64,000 bases of DNA from CAZJYI01 sp964550025. GTDB taxonomy: Bacteria > Verrucomicrobiota > Kiritimatiellia > UBA8416 > CAYOBW01. Positions 34,801-39,600 of the stretch are shown one piece after another. The number at the start of each line of letters is the position of its first letter. Position 1 is the stretch's first letter. The stretch covers positions 14,859-78,858 of the forward strand of contig CAZJYI010000038.1 of NCBI GenBank assembly GCA_964550025.1, read 5' to 3'. The position numbers were made by a program, and so were the translations under genes. Under the pieces are notes generated by a model. The model was not told the DNA's origin, searched no databases, and saw nothing but the letters and a program-made list of their open reading frames with translations.

Positions 34801-35790
34801 GCGCGGTTTGCCCTCGATTTCGGTGGCAGCGGCCATCCACGCCTGGTTCGTGCCCTCATCGATGCACGGGGAGTTCGTGGCGAGGCGGAAGTCGAATCCG
34901 TCCGGATCGACGAAAAGGGGATCGCTGCTGATGTTTCCCGTGCCCGCGTCGCCGTCTTCGATACAGGAGTAGGTGGCGGTGAAGCTGTCCGAAATATCAT
35001 CGCCATTGCCCCAGAGAATACAGTTCAGGATGGTTGATGAACCCAGGCTGTGCGAGATGCCCCCGCCACGGCCGGCCGTGTTGCCGTAGAGCGTGCAGGC
35101 ATCGACGTCAAGTGTGCCTGCGTAGCCACCGATACCGCCTCCGGCGTTGCCCGCGACATTCGTGTACAGGAGGTTGTTGCGAATGGTTGTGCCGCCGTCC
35201 CGATCATAGATGGCGCCACCTACGTGGGCGGCGTAATTGCTGTACAGTACATTGTTGACAATGAGAGCCTGTGAGTCCCGTACGCTGATTCCGCCGCCCG
35301 TGCTGGTGGACGAGCCGTTTCTGAAGACATTGCTTGCTATCGTGGGCGACGAGTTGTCCCGACAACGTATCCCGGCCCCGTCCTCAGCCGTTCCGTTGAC
35401 GATTGTGAAGCCCGACACGAGCGAGTTCGTGGTTTCGCCGCTATGGAAGAAGAACGCCCGCCCCAGGTCCTGGCAGTCGATGGTGCAATGGGCCGGCCCG
35501 TTTTCCGAACGCACCGTGATGTTTGTGCCGCCGAAGTCCAGGCCGCTCAGTTCAAGGTTGGCGTTTGTGACCGAACCGTACGTGCCGTCCTTCACAATCA
35601 CGACATCTCCGGATGAGGCGGCGTCGATGCCTCTCTGGATCGTCGCATACGGGGCGCCGGAGGAACCATTGCCCGTGGAGTCGGAACCGGTTGTCGACAC
35701 GTAGATGTCAACAGCCTGTACGAACGGCATGATGGCCAGAAACAGTGTTGGCGCAACGATCCAGCCAACACGGTGAGTAGCTCTGTTCAT
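16825..35790 (-). CDS. 6321-residue giant modular secreted protein with C-terminal dockerin-like module
   Basis: ATG at 35790 with AGGA about 9 bases upstream; signal peptide MNRATHRVGWIVAPTLFLAI...VQA. Order: beta-helix (35.7-34.8 kb), InlB-like, beta domain and FGE/SUMF1-like (34.3-33.2), FG-GAP propeller nested in InlB-like (32.8-31.6), TSP3, LamG (31.4-30.8), InlB-like with FG-GAP (30.3-29.2), TSP3, SBBP (28.9-27.7), GH43-like blades (27.6-26.6), InlB-like/TSP3, SBBP (26.0-24.8), GH43-like (24.7-23.6), InlB-like, choice-of-anchor D (23.2-22.9), integrin-alpha-type FG-GAP (22.9-21.4), InlB-like pair, translated 136-bp element, InlB-like with FG-GAP (20.0-18.8), BACON-like, beta-helix (18.4-17.4), a C-terminal module (HRNHLAIMS) and dockerin-like calcium loops (GDCDGDGRITHVD, GDCNLDGVVTEAD). 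The FGE segment RGGNWLHGADPCK lacks the first catalytic Cys. Probably a surface or extracellular adhesin/carbohydrate-interacting scaffold; specificity unknown. Confidence 0.9.
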   Translation of the reverse strand: MNRATHRVGWIVAPTLFLAIMPFVQAVDIYVSTTGSDSTGNGSSGAPYATIQRGIDAASSGDVVIVKDGTYGSVTNANLELSGLDFGGTNITVRSENGPAHCTIDCQDLGRAFFFHSGETTNSLVSGFTIVNGTAEDGAGIRCRDNSSPTIASNVFRNGSSTSTGGGISVRDSQALIVNNVLYSNYAAHVGGAIYDRDGGTTIRNNLLYTNVAGNAGGGIGGYAGTLDVDACTLYGNTAGRGGGISHSLGSSTILNCILWGNGDDISDSFTATYSCIEDGDAGTGNISSDPLFVDPDGFDFRLATNSPCIDEGTNQAWMAAATEIEGKPRILQSSVDMGAHEFDTNDYRASLTIAAAPSQRGTPAPQGYGTNSYPIGTVITNSVTSPADVSNGTRWVCTGWTGTGSVPASGTTNRVTFAITNASTLTWQWEIQYFLNVEVSGSGSVDVADGWYASGSNVTINASPAEGYEFAYWTGDLAPAARFGATLALTMDQSRSVTAHYVASNKLPVVSNVRAAQREGTKLVDIYYDVSDHEDDRLIATVTASTNHGATFDMNVAACTGGGYGAGVQPGTDHHIVWDMAADFDGEYTNGLVLRVSCFNPPPTMALVPGGTNSGVDPDAGSYVLTADSFHMDRTEVTKAQWDEIATWASSNGYDLTTNVAGKEHDHPAHSVIWYQCIKWCNARSEMEGRAPAYYTSSSKSTVYRSGNSDIDDNSVSWNSGYRLPTDTEREYAARGGISSKRYPWGTDTISHNEANYGTHPDYDDGPAPYTSPAGSFAANGYGLYDVAGNVQEWCWDWYPGFEGTTRITRGGNWLHGADPCKVASRSDGNPAVSHNFLGFRTCLPVSQSATPTSWEAYADSPAVTVDSRDYLLTVASDHGTPDPPVGTNALAWRATVTGTVDQAVQAGGASNDCAGWVGTGSVPASGSTADTGPVVLTNLHSSITWQWDASYLMDLTAGPNGSVNDGAVNGWHADGTQLTIQATPDAYCAFTHWSGDVPAGSERSGNGPSPHGNVFGHGLSLLGDLDGDGLSEAMVYSSGHESRGHAYVLTLNTDGTVRQYTEIGDNTGGGPPLSAGALFANASAGIGDLDGDGITEAALGSAGYGGGGAVYIAFMASNGVARSVTRINDSWNGGPPLATGDGFGFACTELGDLDGDGLGDIAVGAYLDDEGAEMSGSVYVLFLESNGAARAYQKISPLVGNGPPLSREAHFGISVTCPGDIDDDGVQDLAVGAYHDKDGEVDTGAVYLLFLRTNGTVKTHTRLNASTVGGLGLEENDLFGIAVASPGDMDGDGVEDIVVGACRDDDGDVDAGALHLLYLTTNGYTRAHRKISQDSGGGPELDATDLFGKGVAALGDLDGDHVVDLAVGAQQDDDMAEDAGAVYVLFLNTNGTVKAIQKITSSNTPLTVTMDRPRTITAHFTDDPDGDGLRDAWEMAEFGNLDQTADGDPDGDGATNLEEQEAGTDPESASSAPGLMAYYPFTGSADDATGNGRNGDVDAATPTTDGSGNAASAYAFDPGNYSSIYVDGLDLANTSFSICTWVRRASTTPSSPTIIGQGSRSANHGLRLGYEQASPCRYVFGFYGDDLVMDVPDQATKDVGEWHHLCATYDAATGARRLYRDGVLLTSDTAAAHYQGSDTLYIGAQSYTDVPYQNRYFHGKIDEVRIYGRALPSNEVAAVCHLGAPPLLTIAGNPQPHGTATPDDYGSVYLEAGTAVTNSVPALTDETGGVRWACAGWAGTGSVPPDGGTTNVSFTITNDSTVTWQWKPEYYLDAGASGSGTVSSVDGWYTNGATVSITATPETYWFLDRWSGDVPPGWERPGGGPDLDSDDRFSYSIAPLGDVDGDGVDDLLVGAPHDDDAHEDAGAAYVLFMQTNGVVRAHQKISELAGGGPDLDADDLYAFSAGGIADFDGDSVPDVVIGSRNDDEAHTNAGAVYVHFRATNGTVTFTRKITEGRGGPDLDEDDSFGSACCWLDDLDGDTVPELAVGARRDDDGSQDAGAIYILFLRANSSVRRIQKVSHDAGSGPALDSGDQFGSSLAQIGDLDGDGIRELVVGARNDDDGQEDAGALYVLFLRNDGTVRTHRKISATSGNGPVHPSASFGAPGAVAAIGDLDSDSLEEVATGSMVLYLNSNGTVRISRTAGEQWGDLPIEGEGFARMMAIGDLDGNGVDDIAAGNASAPSGTTTNAGALYLLFVSTNGAVKGVQRIAEDNNPLQVVMDRPRTITAVFGDDSDNDGVSDWWEMHWWSNLVTVTGSDDTDGDGLRNALEQRHNTDPTRTDTDEDGFSDYIEVINDTSPTSHMSYPSYPYREWTRLWGSEKGESGGHLARDASSGALYVGGKAGGAFSGQTYNGQGDYALSKFDENGNAVWARIWGSSGGETVQGMSVAPDGGVHFAATAPNPDSLYMVRFSADGEQDWVRERFGEASERAYDVAHDDLGNSYLIGKSGSIDGQVTTGHDDFCLIKYDALGVRQWTRLWGTGLKEIGYEVTWSRIGAVYAVGYYNRGLDVHGQIPPPKACLTRLDENGDQRWLKAFGSDNWDEARAVAADANGGAYVVGYTKGSFNGQTNSSPGLADVFVTKFWPDGTHAWTYFWGGPGADYAESVAVGPQGAVYVTGSRDRAPSLLRLSCDGELEWSRTWGSEQTGGGRTVAVDGQGNLFVAGTSSGDLDGQISAGGSDFFLTKWVDKPIRELTIAGTPAEHSTPTPHGYGTNYVEHGDTITNSVVSPVLPIAGTNGRIPLGTGGRGDNDYTTSPCVLQTPSGYQLWYSGRDESGRNRIYSAMSSDLLNWGKINNSIPPASNAVSTDGRLPEGVAGRGDSYMATGPSVVWTGDRYMMWYYGTVVFGPEASIFCATSVDGRVWSKVDNTTPLRSDGVSTDGRIGRGTLGRADEEAARGPCVILDDNGFKMWYTGDGHILYATSSNGLDWVKYNNQIPPRSNDISTDGRLGRGLAGAGDEGVSNPCVIKDGSLYKMWYCGSHGGYYSVFMATSPDGLTWTKVDNSIPSVSDGTSSNGRVPRGTSSRGDRDGISSPCVYRDAEGYHMWYSGKRDSTWRIFHATSPDGLTWTKTDNTIPSPADSSNGVRRTCTGWEGTGSVPPYGGTTNVTFTVTNDSTLTWQWVTEYELTVAASGSGTVDVATGWYTNGSEVTLMAIPETNHYLHYWSGDVPPGSESNGSIAVTMDAPKSVTAHFSTDTDGDGLEDWWEWQYFGDLDEVPSGDPDGDGLTNEQEVEHNTDPTQTDTDNDGFSDYVEVINGTSPTSHASRPSYPYREWTRMWGTDVLDTGVSVAADSLGNAYVVGQTHGDLDGQTNAGEADISLTRFDPGGERKWTRLIGTASTDYAGESLVDAEGNAYVVGSLNGANDLFLHKFNADGSNQWARTWGPTNNGARVHGGTVDSAGAIYICGYTRGALDGHPDPGDWADVFLTKYNGSGEKQWTRVWGSPQEDTAYGCATFGTSAVYVVGMTSGEFGSETNAGIRDVFLTKYSSSGENQWTRIWGTSAGSEWGGGVAVDAAGNVYAAATLGEEFDGQAHSGGGDDLAVSKFTSDGERLWTRMWDSSTAGPPRMHDVDVCVEHDRVYVAGYVAGTLHGQTHAGGDDACLVRLDTDGNIEWTRLWGGSGDDKTRKVHLGPDQTLFVPGWSGVAFDGQTNAGENDQWLTKWVDRPIHQLTIAGNPAEYSTPTLLGYGTNYVEHGEVVTNSVVSPVLPIAGTNGRIPWGTPGRGDAVRALAPSVLFDGTGYRMWYTGRNATSDRTYCATSSDGLSWGKVDNSIPPPSDTTSAGGRIPLGTTGAGDAEYAAGAWVIRDGENYRMWYTGKDAGSFSRIYAAASPDGLLWTKVDSSIPPRSDGSSDKGRIPLGTDGTGDYKAAQGGCVVRNGGTYHLWYTGVGADDRWRVFHASSSNGLDWVKTDNSIPPGSNGSSTHGRIPLGTSGRGDDVGVAHPAVVCGEHGYTMWYSGVDGNSKYRIYCATSPDGLNWTKVDNTIPASSDGTCTNGRIPLGSGGRGDGEWALDPSVVKDGSTYNMWYAGWTPAPSRDPRIYHATSPDGLTWTKTDNTIPEPADSSDGSYSIRLACTGYTGTGSIPPYGGTTNVTFTVTNDSTLTWQWVTEYELTVGTSESGTVDVASGWYTNGAELTLTAEPEVGAAFASWSGDVPPGREADNPLVLTMDGPRTVTPRFVTAPEIVVEGNGISIVNRDRTPTRVDHTRFGGVPLQAGSVDRTFTIRNIGARALSLTGTPKVAVNGMHESDFSVLAQPSNSVPVEGDTTFTVRFDPGGPGRRKAILTIENDDHDETVFTFQVDGMGVVPRFFPAVVEAADLNGTNGFVIEGIDSDDRSGNSVSGATDINSDGFADILVGAYCADAGGDEKAGEAYVVFGRSGGWASSLPLSSLAGTNGFRLDGIDHGDQLGFSVSGAGDINRDGFDDFIVGAKYANPKDVEFAGETYVIFGMEDAWPPALDAAQLDGANGYRLDGEGVRDFSGFCVSDAGDVNADGYADIAIGAPHSEPTGNTEPGACYVVFGAATTPGATLALSSLNGTNGFRVQGIDVDDYCGATVRTAGDVNGDGYSDVIISANRAEPAGECYVLFGGVEWPAVVSPASLDGTNGFRVDGSNSQLDAGTKVTTAGDINGDGYDDILMGAYYADLGGAGIDAESYLLFGRRDGWSPAMSLSTLDGTNGFRMSGIDNGDWDDMSHGELGDVNGDGYDDFIIGSRYGDPDGKTDAGKSFVVFGKPDGWQAELLLSSLNGTNGFLIVGVADGDQLGRSVHGAGDVNGDGYDDVIVGALRANPGGRGDAGESYVVFGGGLGVSMQLQVAGNPAPHGTPTPYSYGTHYVAEGEAVSVAVPSPADEAGGTRHVCAGWTGTGSVPATGDTATVSFTIETNSTLTWLWEAEHWLACRVSGVAGSDSGTVSEVDGWYAAGASVVVTATPAANHHFVEWSGDVASTNNPLALTMDQPYSVTASFAIDTYTIAATATAGGWISPSGSVEVVHGEGTNFTFGAHPNHHMKDVLVNGVSIGLTNAYTFANVTSNQSIHVELEPDTCNLTVAGSPAEHGSSSPYDYGVHGIPWGTVVTNTAATPADESNGVRWACTGWTGTGSVTPSEKGSSVRSKSRTVLLRRPWRQWSGNSGERMERSSATLSVLPPRSATRTAQEHRPTRDTRISRPVVPPIAGDGSTVVFTITTHSTLTWQWAPEYRLDTGSGGGGSVSPPDTWYPPDTRVAVTASPEAGNALSHWSGDVPPGSEFFGNGPAVGADFALGSGATAAGDLDGDGLTDAVIGAPYGGPGRHGEVHTLFLRDDGTVREHREIGHLTGGGPSLSLNDHFGSSLAGIGDLDNDGTVEIAVGAPDDNVYAPDDGAVYVLSMNSNGVVQSHTVLNAASGLDADLGANDRLGAAVAAVGDIDGNTTADMAVGAVGDDDGGDNAGAVYVLMLAPNASMLNYTKISASAGGGPTLDAGDAFGAAVAGLGTLDGDGVRDLAVGAPGEDDGSEDAGAVHILFMNAAGTVKSRAKISATSGGGPSPDAGDGFGSGVAHLGDVDGDGVGDLAVGAPYDDGGWTNAGAVYLLFMRADGSVKGHRKIGAAGGEVELDPEDRFGASVTALGDVDGDTVPDCMVGAPGDDDGQDNAGAAYILFLKADGSVKRVQKISQSNNPLTVTMDRARSITAHFGQPGHIALSRTELAASGWDCLSPSNATFEIWNAASSLPMTYSLSNAVDWLSVDPAAGECSWERDTITVSFDTVGMTAGTYRADITVESPEATNSPQLVSVALTVAATPIHYVDAASSQPVPPYLSWSNAAATIQDAIDVAANGDTVLVADGVYATGGKAVYGTMMNRVAIDKPITVKSAGGPRNALIVGEGPVGAGAVRCAYVTNNATLAGFTLTNGFTRGSVAHRQHEQSGGGVWAASQAAIVSNCIFAGCEASYHGGGLYRGTAVDCLFTNNLADSGGGMAYTWADRCVADGNEAEFEGGGAYQASLRNCLIVNNTADLEGGGVYYSLVYNCTVSRNSADIGGGVYDSRLWNSIVYDNHATTIGTNWSGGTIVHSCAEPLPDMAGPTNNITDNPRFRDPDGGDFRLVVASPCIDAGIRQQWMENAADVEGKPRVLSGAVDMGAYEKAFYASVRVCLEGAFATNTSAMRTALAGTGVLPAVAPYAADPAVAERIPSNATDWVLMELQNDEHRSVAAQSALLRNDGALLALDGQTNLLTEVSPGARLHMVIRHRNHLAIMSANPVSYTNEVVRYDFTLAPDRYTGSTNACVELEPGVWGMISGDCDGDGRITHVDGEIVRQQVGKTGYLPGDCNLDGVVTEADVP
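20297..20432 (+). repeat. 136-bp fold-back element, copy 2, inside a coding region
   Basis: Identical to the copy at 891-1026, including the 25-bp terminal inverted repeats. It sits in the same frame at the same point of an InlB-like domain, and the 6321-codon gene reads through it. Confidence 0.85.
23501..23523 (+). repeat. GNRA-loop palindrome inside a coding region
   Basis: GTAGTGCCCCC-GTAA-GGGGGTAT, encoding IPPYGGTTN in the InlB-like domain at 23.2-23.6 kb. Confidence 0.75.
26468..26490 (+). repeat. GNRA-loop palindrome inside a coding region
   Basis: GTAGTGCCCCC-GTAA-GGGGGTAC, encoding VPPYGGTTN. It is the same sequence as the intergenic copy at 45294 apart from the last pair. Confidence 0.75.
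30536..30558 (+). repeat. Palindrome inside a coding region (GTCA loop)
   Basis: Same as the copy at 9141, in the corresponding post-LamG InlB-like domain of the paralogue. Confidence 0.75.
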
Positions 35791-35809
35791 TGCGTTTCCT
35801 GCTTTGTCC

Positions 35810-35885
35810 CGCCCTCAAGATTCCAGTCGGTGGCAGAAGGGCGAATCTTCCCATTTTATGATGGGGAATTCAACCCGGATTCCGG
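35810..35885 (-). promoter_or_regulatory. Conserved upstream/leader sequence, copy 2
   Basis: On the minus strand: GGAATCCGGGTTGAATTCCC, ATCATAAAATGGGAAGATT, then CTGCCACCGACTGGAATCTT, ending about 20 bp before the start codon. It matches the 45.8-kb copy over about 75 bp. No confident -35/-10 pair was found within it. Confidence 0.45.
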
Positions 35886-36043
35886 CGTCTTTGCGGCCAC
35901 ACAAGCCCAGCGCAGCGTGGCCGCGGCCCAAGGGGTGAACCACAGATGATCGCGGATGGGCGCAGAGGGGAAGGGAGAACCCACGGATGGGATACAAAGC
36001 CTCCGCGGCAAACGGAGATCTGAAACGTCAGCAGCGCACCTCG

Positions 36044-36065
36044 ATGCCCCCCACGGGGGCACTAC
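36044..36065 (-). repeat. Palindromic hairpin repeat, intergenic
   Basis: Minus strand GTAGTGCCCCC-GTGG-GGGGCAT. The loop and outer pair are degenerate. Confidence 0.6.
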
Positions 36066-36138
36066 GAACCCAGGATCCGACTCCCTCGTTCCGAAGCGCG
36101 TTCTACCCTCAGCTGGAGAGATCGGCGTATAGGAGCAC

Positions 36139-36189
36139 GTGTACGAGTACGGGGTGCGATTCCTCGCTCTCGAATCCGTACTCGTACAC
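36139..36189. repeat. 14-bp perfect inverted repeat
   Basis: GTGTACGAGTACGG at 36139-36152 and its complement at 36176-36189, with a further partial copy (TACTCGTACACGCG) at 36191-36204. Confidence 0.7.
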
Positions 36190-36219
36190 ATACTCGTACA
36201 CGCGAATCTCCCCTCCCCG

Positions 36220-36290
36220 GGGATGCGGCGGAGGCCCGCCGCGCTCCATGGGAAAGCGACCTGGAGGGCGGGCGGCCTCGACCGCCTCCC
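36220..36290. repeat. 71-bp palindromic repeat, copy 1
   Basis: Begins GGGATGCGGCGGAGGCCCGC and ends CTCGACCGCCTCCC. The arms GAGGCCCGCC...CTCCA and TGGAGGGCGGGCGGCCTC can pair. Confidence 0.8.
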
Positions 36291-36361
36291 CACTTCGACA
36301 TTCATCATTCGATGTTCTGCGGTCTCGGCTCTCCCTGTCTGGCCCTTCTGTACCACAACCT

Positions 36362-36466
36362 GCCATTTTCTTGTTTTCTTGACATGATTCACAGGATCTA
36401 CGGGATGGGAAGGGCTATCCTGTAGATCCTGTTAATCCTGTCCAATACTCCCGTTTGGTTGCGGCT
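36362..36466. repeat. ACAGGATCTAC-type intergenic repeat, copy 1
   Basis: Contains ACAGGATCTAC and its complement GTAGATCCTGT around GGGATGGGAAGGGC, then CCCGTTTGGTTGCGGCT. The second copy is at 58221-58315. Confidence 0.7.
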
Positions 36467-36515
36467 GAGTTGCCCTGCGCATTGTGTGCCTTCTGTGGCC
36501 GACTTCCCCGCCCCA

Positions 36516-36586
36516 GGGATGCGGCGGAGGCCCGCCGCGCTCCATGGGAAAGCGACCTGGAGGGCGGTCGGCCTCGACCGCCTCCC
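36516..36586. repeat. 71-bp palindromic repeat, copy 2
   Basis: One mismatch (GGGCGGTCGG for GGGCGGGCGG) from the copy at 36220. Confidence 0.8.
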
Positions 36587-36623
36587 TCGTTTCGCAAGTT
36601 CACGACAAAGGGGGGAAACCCCC

Positions 36624-39600
36624 TCACGGCACATCCGCCTCCGTCACCACCCCGTCAAGATTACAGTCGCCGGAAAGGTACCCCATCTTCCCCGCCTGTT
36701 GCCGGACAATCTCGCGATCCACCTCGGTGATCTTCCCGTCCCCGTCACAATCTCCCGCGAGCATTCCCCAGACCCCGGGGCCGAGCTCCACGCACGCGTT
36801 CGTGCCGCCGAGGACTTTGTCAGGGCCGACGGTGAAGTCGTAGGTCGCCGTGCTCGTGACAAAGGGCACGGGCGAGTGCGACTGCACTCCCAGGTGGTTG
36901 CGATGTTGGATCGTCAGGTAGTAGTCTTTGCCCTCTTCCACGGGCACCACCACGCCGCGTCCGCCCTCGTCGTCGATGAGGTAGCCCTCATCATTAACCC
37001 ACACGCTGCGTGTCACGCCGGCACGTCCGCTCCGGGAGTCGTGCAGGTGCACAATGACCCAATCCGTCACGTTGGACGGAACGAAAGGCACGCTCCTGGC
37101 ATCATAGGCGTACGGTGAGGCGGAAGGCAGAACATGCGTCAATGTCGTCATGGCCGAGATGGGAGGGCGGTAGCCCCCCTGCAAGAGAACACGCACGTTG
37201 AGGACAAAAGGCGTTTCGTAGGCGCCCATATCCACGATGTCGTTGAGAATCCGGCTTCGCCCGTCGAGGTCGGTCTCACCAAACATCCAGTCCGCGTTGA
37301 GCCCCGCGTTGATGCAGGGCGAGTCGGCCCGGAGGCGCAGATCCTCCGCCGGTCGATCGACAAACAGCGGTGGCCCCTCAACGTTGCCCGCCCCCGCCGG
37401 CTTCGGTGACGTGCAGCAGTGACTGTATTCTCCGCGTCCGGGAGTGTAGTCGTTCGCCCAGTTGTCACCGGACACCGCGGCCGTGTTGAAATAGATGATC
37501 GAATTGTAAACGTGCCCGTCGCCCGTTGAGACTCCGCCACCACGTTCTTGACAGTGGTTGCCAACGATCGTGCAGTTGTGGGCGCTATGGTTGCCGTTTC
37601 CCAGGTGAATGCCACCGCCAAGTTCGGCAGCTTCGTTGCCGACCACCAGGCAACTGCGCAGAGTTGACGCGCCGGCGCCGCCCCCGGCCCGACCGAGGGC
37701 CCGGTTACCGCGTAGCTCGCACCGCGTCAGTGTGACATCGTACGCCCCACCACCGGAAAAAGCCGACGTATTGCTGACGATCAGAGAGGACTCGGTCCTG
37801 CCCTTCCAGACGCCGCCACCGACTATGGCTGCCGAGTTCCGCTCTATGACGCAGCCGTCAACCGTGCACTCGGCCGTGCCGCCACCGGAGCTTGAAGCCG
37901 TGTTGGCCCTGAGCACGCTGTCCAGAATCGTGGCCTTCGCCGCGCCGGCGCCCTGCTCGGCGGAGTTCCCGCCGATTTCGCTGCGCACCACGCTCTTCCC
38001 GAGCACGCCGCCCCCTTCGCGGCTCGCCGTGTTACTGCTGATCACACACCCGTCCACGTCGCCGAATGCCACTCCACCGCCACTGGATGCGTCGTTCGCG
38101 CGCACCTCACACCCCACGACGCGACCCCCGTAGACACCGCCGCCGTAGACCGATGCCCGGCAAGCGATCACCAGGCAATTGGACACCGTCCCCCCGGGCG
38201 TGCACCACGCGCCGCCGCCGCTACGCCGACCGAGCTCACTGCCCGACGCCAACGTGTGCCCGTTCGTCAGCGTCACTCCGCACAGAACGGCGCCTTCACT
38301 CACATAGGCGCAACGCACCGCGTTCCCACCGATCGGTCCGGCACCGACGATGACCGTCCGCTCCATGTTGGTGCTCGCGCCCGCTACCGTCAGCGGCTTC
38401 CACAGCCCCACGCGATGCCGCACGCCCGCATGTTCGTGAGTACCGTTCGTGTAGACCCCCTCGGCCACAAGCACCGTCCCGCCGGCCAGGCAAGCGTCCA
38501 CGGCGTCTTGAAGATTCGTTGCCGCGGCCGCCCAGCTTGTGAAGGGCGCTTCGCCGCTACCGGACAACGCGACGTAGTTCGTGTAGCCGCTCACGACATG
38601 GATGCGGACGGTTGTCGTTGCCGCGTCGCTGTCGTTCCATGCATGAAACACCAACTCGTAGTCGCCCGGGGCGGCGTACGCATGCGACACCGACCAGGCG
38701 TTGCTGGTCACGTCCCCATCGCCCCACAGCCACGCGTAGCCCAGCGGACGACCGTGAATCTCCGCATCGAAAAACAACGGCGCCCCTGCCACCACGTTCG
38801 TGCTCGCGCCGTGCACGACTACGGTCAATTCACCCGTGACCGCGCCGAACACAAGCTCGTCGCATCCGATATCCACCGCCTCGCCCGAGATGCGGCTCTC
38901 CCCGTCGAAATCCACGTTTCCCGCGACCAGCGCGTTCTCCCCGGCGTCGACACACGGGGACGAGCCCACGATGTGACCGTTGTCGATACTGACCAGGCCG
39001 GGGAGGTTTGTCACATGCCCCGCTCCGTCGGGAGCCGGCGTCGCGCAACAGGCCACGTACGTACCCCGCCCGGGACTGTATTCGTTCGCCCAGTTGTCCC
39101 CCGATACCGCTGCCGTATTGTAGTAGATGATCGAGTTGTACACGTGCCCGTCTCCGGTCGACACGCCGCCACCCTTCTCCCGGCAGTGGTTACCGACGAT
39201 TGTGCAGTTGCGGGCGATGTTTGCCGCGGTTGCCAGGTGCACGCCCCCGCCCAGTTGAGCGGCTTCATTGTCCACGACCAGGCAGCTGCGCAGGTTCGAC
39301 GCGTCCGCGCCGCCACCGGCACGGCCCAGGGCCCGGTTGCCACGCAGTTCGCAACGCGTCAACGTGGCATCGTACGCTCCGCCGCCGGAGAAGGACGCCG
39401 TGTTGCTCGCAACCAGAGAAGACTCGATCGTTCCCCTGAAGATACCGCCACCGGCGATCGTCGCCGTGTTCCCTTCGATGACCGTGCCGTTCACCGTGCA
39501 CTCCGACGTCCCGCCGCCGGAGTGCGACGCGGAGTTGTCTCGTATCACGCTCTCCAGCACCGCGGCCTTGGCCACACCGCCCCCGTTTTCCGCGGAGTTC

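Larger units (their letters stand above)
35791..36623. other. Gene-free 833-bp region packed with repeats
   Basis: No supported gene. It holds a leader-like sequence (35810-35885), a hairpin repeat (36044-36065), a 14-bp perfect inverted repeat (36139-36189), two copies of a 71-bp palindrome (36220-36290, 36516-36586), an ACAGGATCTAC-type repeat (36362-36466) and GCATTGTGTGCCTTCTGTGG from 36479. Confidence 0.7.
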
